Shown: positions 5,363 to 6,218 of the stretch, one piece after another
Layout of the letters: every line of letters begins with the position of its first letter
Numbering within the stretch: the stretch's first letter is position 1
Origin: Sva-07 sp038321235
GTDB lineage: Bacteria > Actinomycetota > Acidimicrobiia > Acidimicrobiales > Ilumatobacteraceae
DNA: 6,218 nucleotides
Reading direction: 5' to 3'
NCBI GenBank assembly: GCA_038321235.1
Contig: JBBQEU010000156.1
Location: 1-6,218, forward strand
Made by a program: the position numbers and the translations under genes
Notes under the pieces: generated by a model
What the model saw: only the letters and a program-made list of their open reading frames with translations
The model's database searches: none
Told to the model about the DNA's origin: nothing

Positions 5363-6217
5363 ATGACCGACTCTGTACTCACGCTGCAAGAAGCCGCCGA
5401 CGAACTCGGTGTCCACTACATGACCGCGTATCGGTACGTGCGGCTCGGGGTCATGGACGCCGCGAAGTCGGGCGGCGTCTGGCAGGTGCAACGCTCCGCG
5501 CTCGATCGTTTCCGAGCGCAGGCTGCCGTGGCGTCGGCCGCGACCGGTCCGTCGGGCAAGGGTGGTGCACGTAATCGGAAGGCCCCGTGGGCGTCACGAC
5601 TCGAATCGCGCCTGGTCGCTGGTGATGCGCCCGGCTGCTGGAGCGTGATCGAGGCGGCGATGGCAGCGGGTGCCGAGCTCGACGAGATCTACCTCGACGT
5701 ACTGACGCCGGCGATGGTGAGCATCGGCGAGCGATGGGCGGCGGGCCAACTCGACATCTCGGTGGAGCATCGGGCGACCGGCATCGCGATGCGGATCGTC
5801 GGACGGATCGGACCCCGCTTCACCCGGCGTGGCCGGGCACGGGGAGTGGTGGTGCTCGGAGCGCCGGCGGGCGAGTTCCATGCGTTGCCGGTTGCGATGC
5901 TCGGTGATCTCCTGCGTCTGCGGGGATGGGAAGTGTCGGACTTCGGCGTCGACGTGCCGAGCGAGTCGATCGCGCACGTGATCCGCGAGACCAACGATCT
6001 GTTGGCGGTCGGGCTGTCGGCGATGTCGTCGGACAACCTGCCGGCATTGGCAACGGCCTGTGCTGCGGCGCGCGCCGCCGATCCCGACGTGCTGGTGGTG
6101 GTCGGCGGTCACGCGGTGCTCGACGACGACCATGCGGCGTCGCTCGGCGCCCACGCCCGTGCCGCCGGCGGCGAACAAATGCACGAGTTGCTCGCCGCCC
6201 ACGCCGCCACCCACTGA
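5363..6217 (+). CDS. HTH plus cobalamin-binding regulator, CarH/LitR-like putative B12 photoreceptor
   Basis: This 284-residue soluble regulator has three parts. Residues 5-50 form an excisionase/BldC-type helix-turn-helix with wing (LTLQEAADELGVHYMTAYRY, then GGVWQVQRSALDRF). Residues 51-75 are an Ala/Gly/Lys linker. Residues 78-150 are the helical cap of a methionine-synthase-type B12 module, and about 160-280 its Rossmann domain. The cap holds W125 and E135-H136, an exact Wx9EH signature as in CarH, where the His caps the cobalt after light exposure and the Trp shields the adenosyl group. The lower-ligand motif reads E171-F-H173-A-L-P176, so the His is kept but the usual Gly of ExHxxG is Pro. 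LSAMSS (218-223) and VVVGGH (245-250) fit the remaining B12 motifs. By analogy it would bind adenosylcobalamin in the dark, repress DNA and release on illumination. A corrinoid-protein-like sensor without light response is the alternative. Target genes are outside the window; autoregulation is possible. Confidence 0.88.
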   Translation: MTDSVLTLQEAADELGVHYMTAYRYVRLGVMDAAKSGGVWQVQRSALDRFRAQAAVASAATGPSGKGGARNRKAPWASRLESRLVAGDAPGCWSVIEAAMAAGAELDEIYLDVLTPAMVSIGERWAAGQLDISVEHRATGIAMRIVGRIGPRFTRRGRARGVVVLGAPAGEFHALPVAMLGDLLRLRGWEVSDFGVDVPSESIAHVIRETNDLLAVGLSAMSSDNLPALATACAAARAADPDVLVVVGGHAVLDDDHAASLGAHARAAGGEQMHELLAAHAATH

Positions 6218-6218
6218 C

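Overview
The window is GC-rich and almost fully coding on the + strand, with strong G/C preference at third codon positions. It looks like chromosomal DNA from a high-GC actinomycete. The 13E12/DUF222-HNH-like tail at the left edge, the TAGCGT promoter-like elements and the codon style remind me of Acidimicrobiia (Ilumatobacter-type), but that placement is inference and not proven by any marker gene here. No stretch longer than about 105 bases lacks a gene, and I see no tRNA, rRNA, CRISPR array, insertion sequence or phage gene.

Layout from left to right: (1) 1-99, the last 32 codons of an upstream gene, resembling the tail of a DUF222/HNH-endonuclease-type protein. (2) 102-3436 plus 3433-4710, a tightly coupled three-gene operon. 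It encodes a MoxR-type AAA+ ATPase, a 728-residue DUF5682-type protein and a VWA protein with an intact MIDAS metal site. Each junction is a 4-base stop/start overlap (GTGA, ATGA). This is the same order as the poorly understood enterobacterial yehL-yehM-yehP genes and belongs to the broad class of MoxR AAA+/VWA chaperone-like pairs, some of which have been proposed to act in NTP-dependent biological conflict. (3) 4789-5259, a small stand-alone protein with an Nfu/NifU N-terminal-type domain but no cysteines, followed by a Gly/Asp-rich linker and a basic tail. (4) 5363-6217, a transcriptional regulator joining an excisionase/BldC-like single helix-turn-helix to a cobalamin-binding module that carries the Wx9EH signature of CarH/LitR-type B12 photoreceptors.

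How the genes work together: the three operon proteins probably form one machine, in which the ATPase remodels a target recruited through the metal-bound VWA adaptor and the middle protein supplies a third, possibly enzymatic, function. The DUF5682-type protein shows GxRHHG, VEAP and GAWH motifs in its first 205 residues, suggesting kinship with the TIKI/TraB/ChaN/EreA group of putative metal-dependent hydrolases. The two downstream genes look independently transcribed. The hexamer TAGCGT occurs three times on the + strand and each copy lies 8-30 bases upstream of a plausible gene start. I read it as a -10 element, and it suggests that the ATPase gene really begins at ATG 153 rather than ATG 102.
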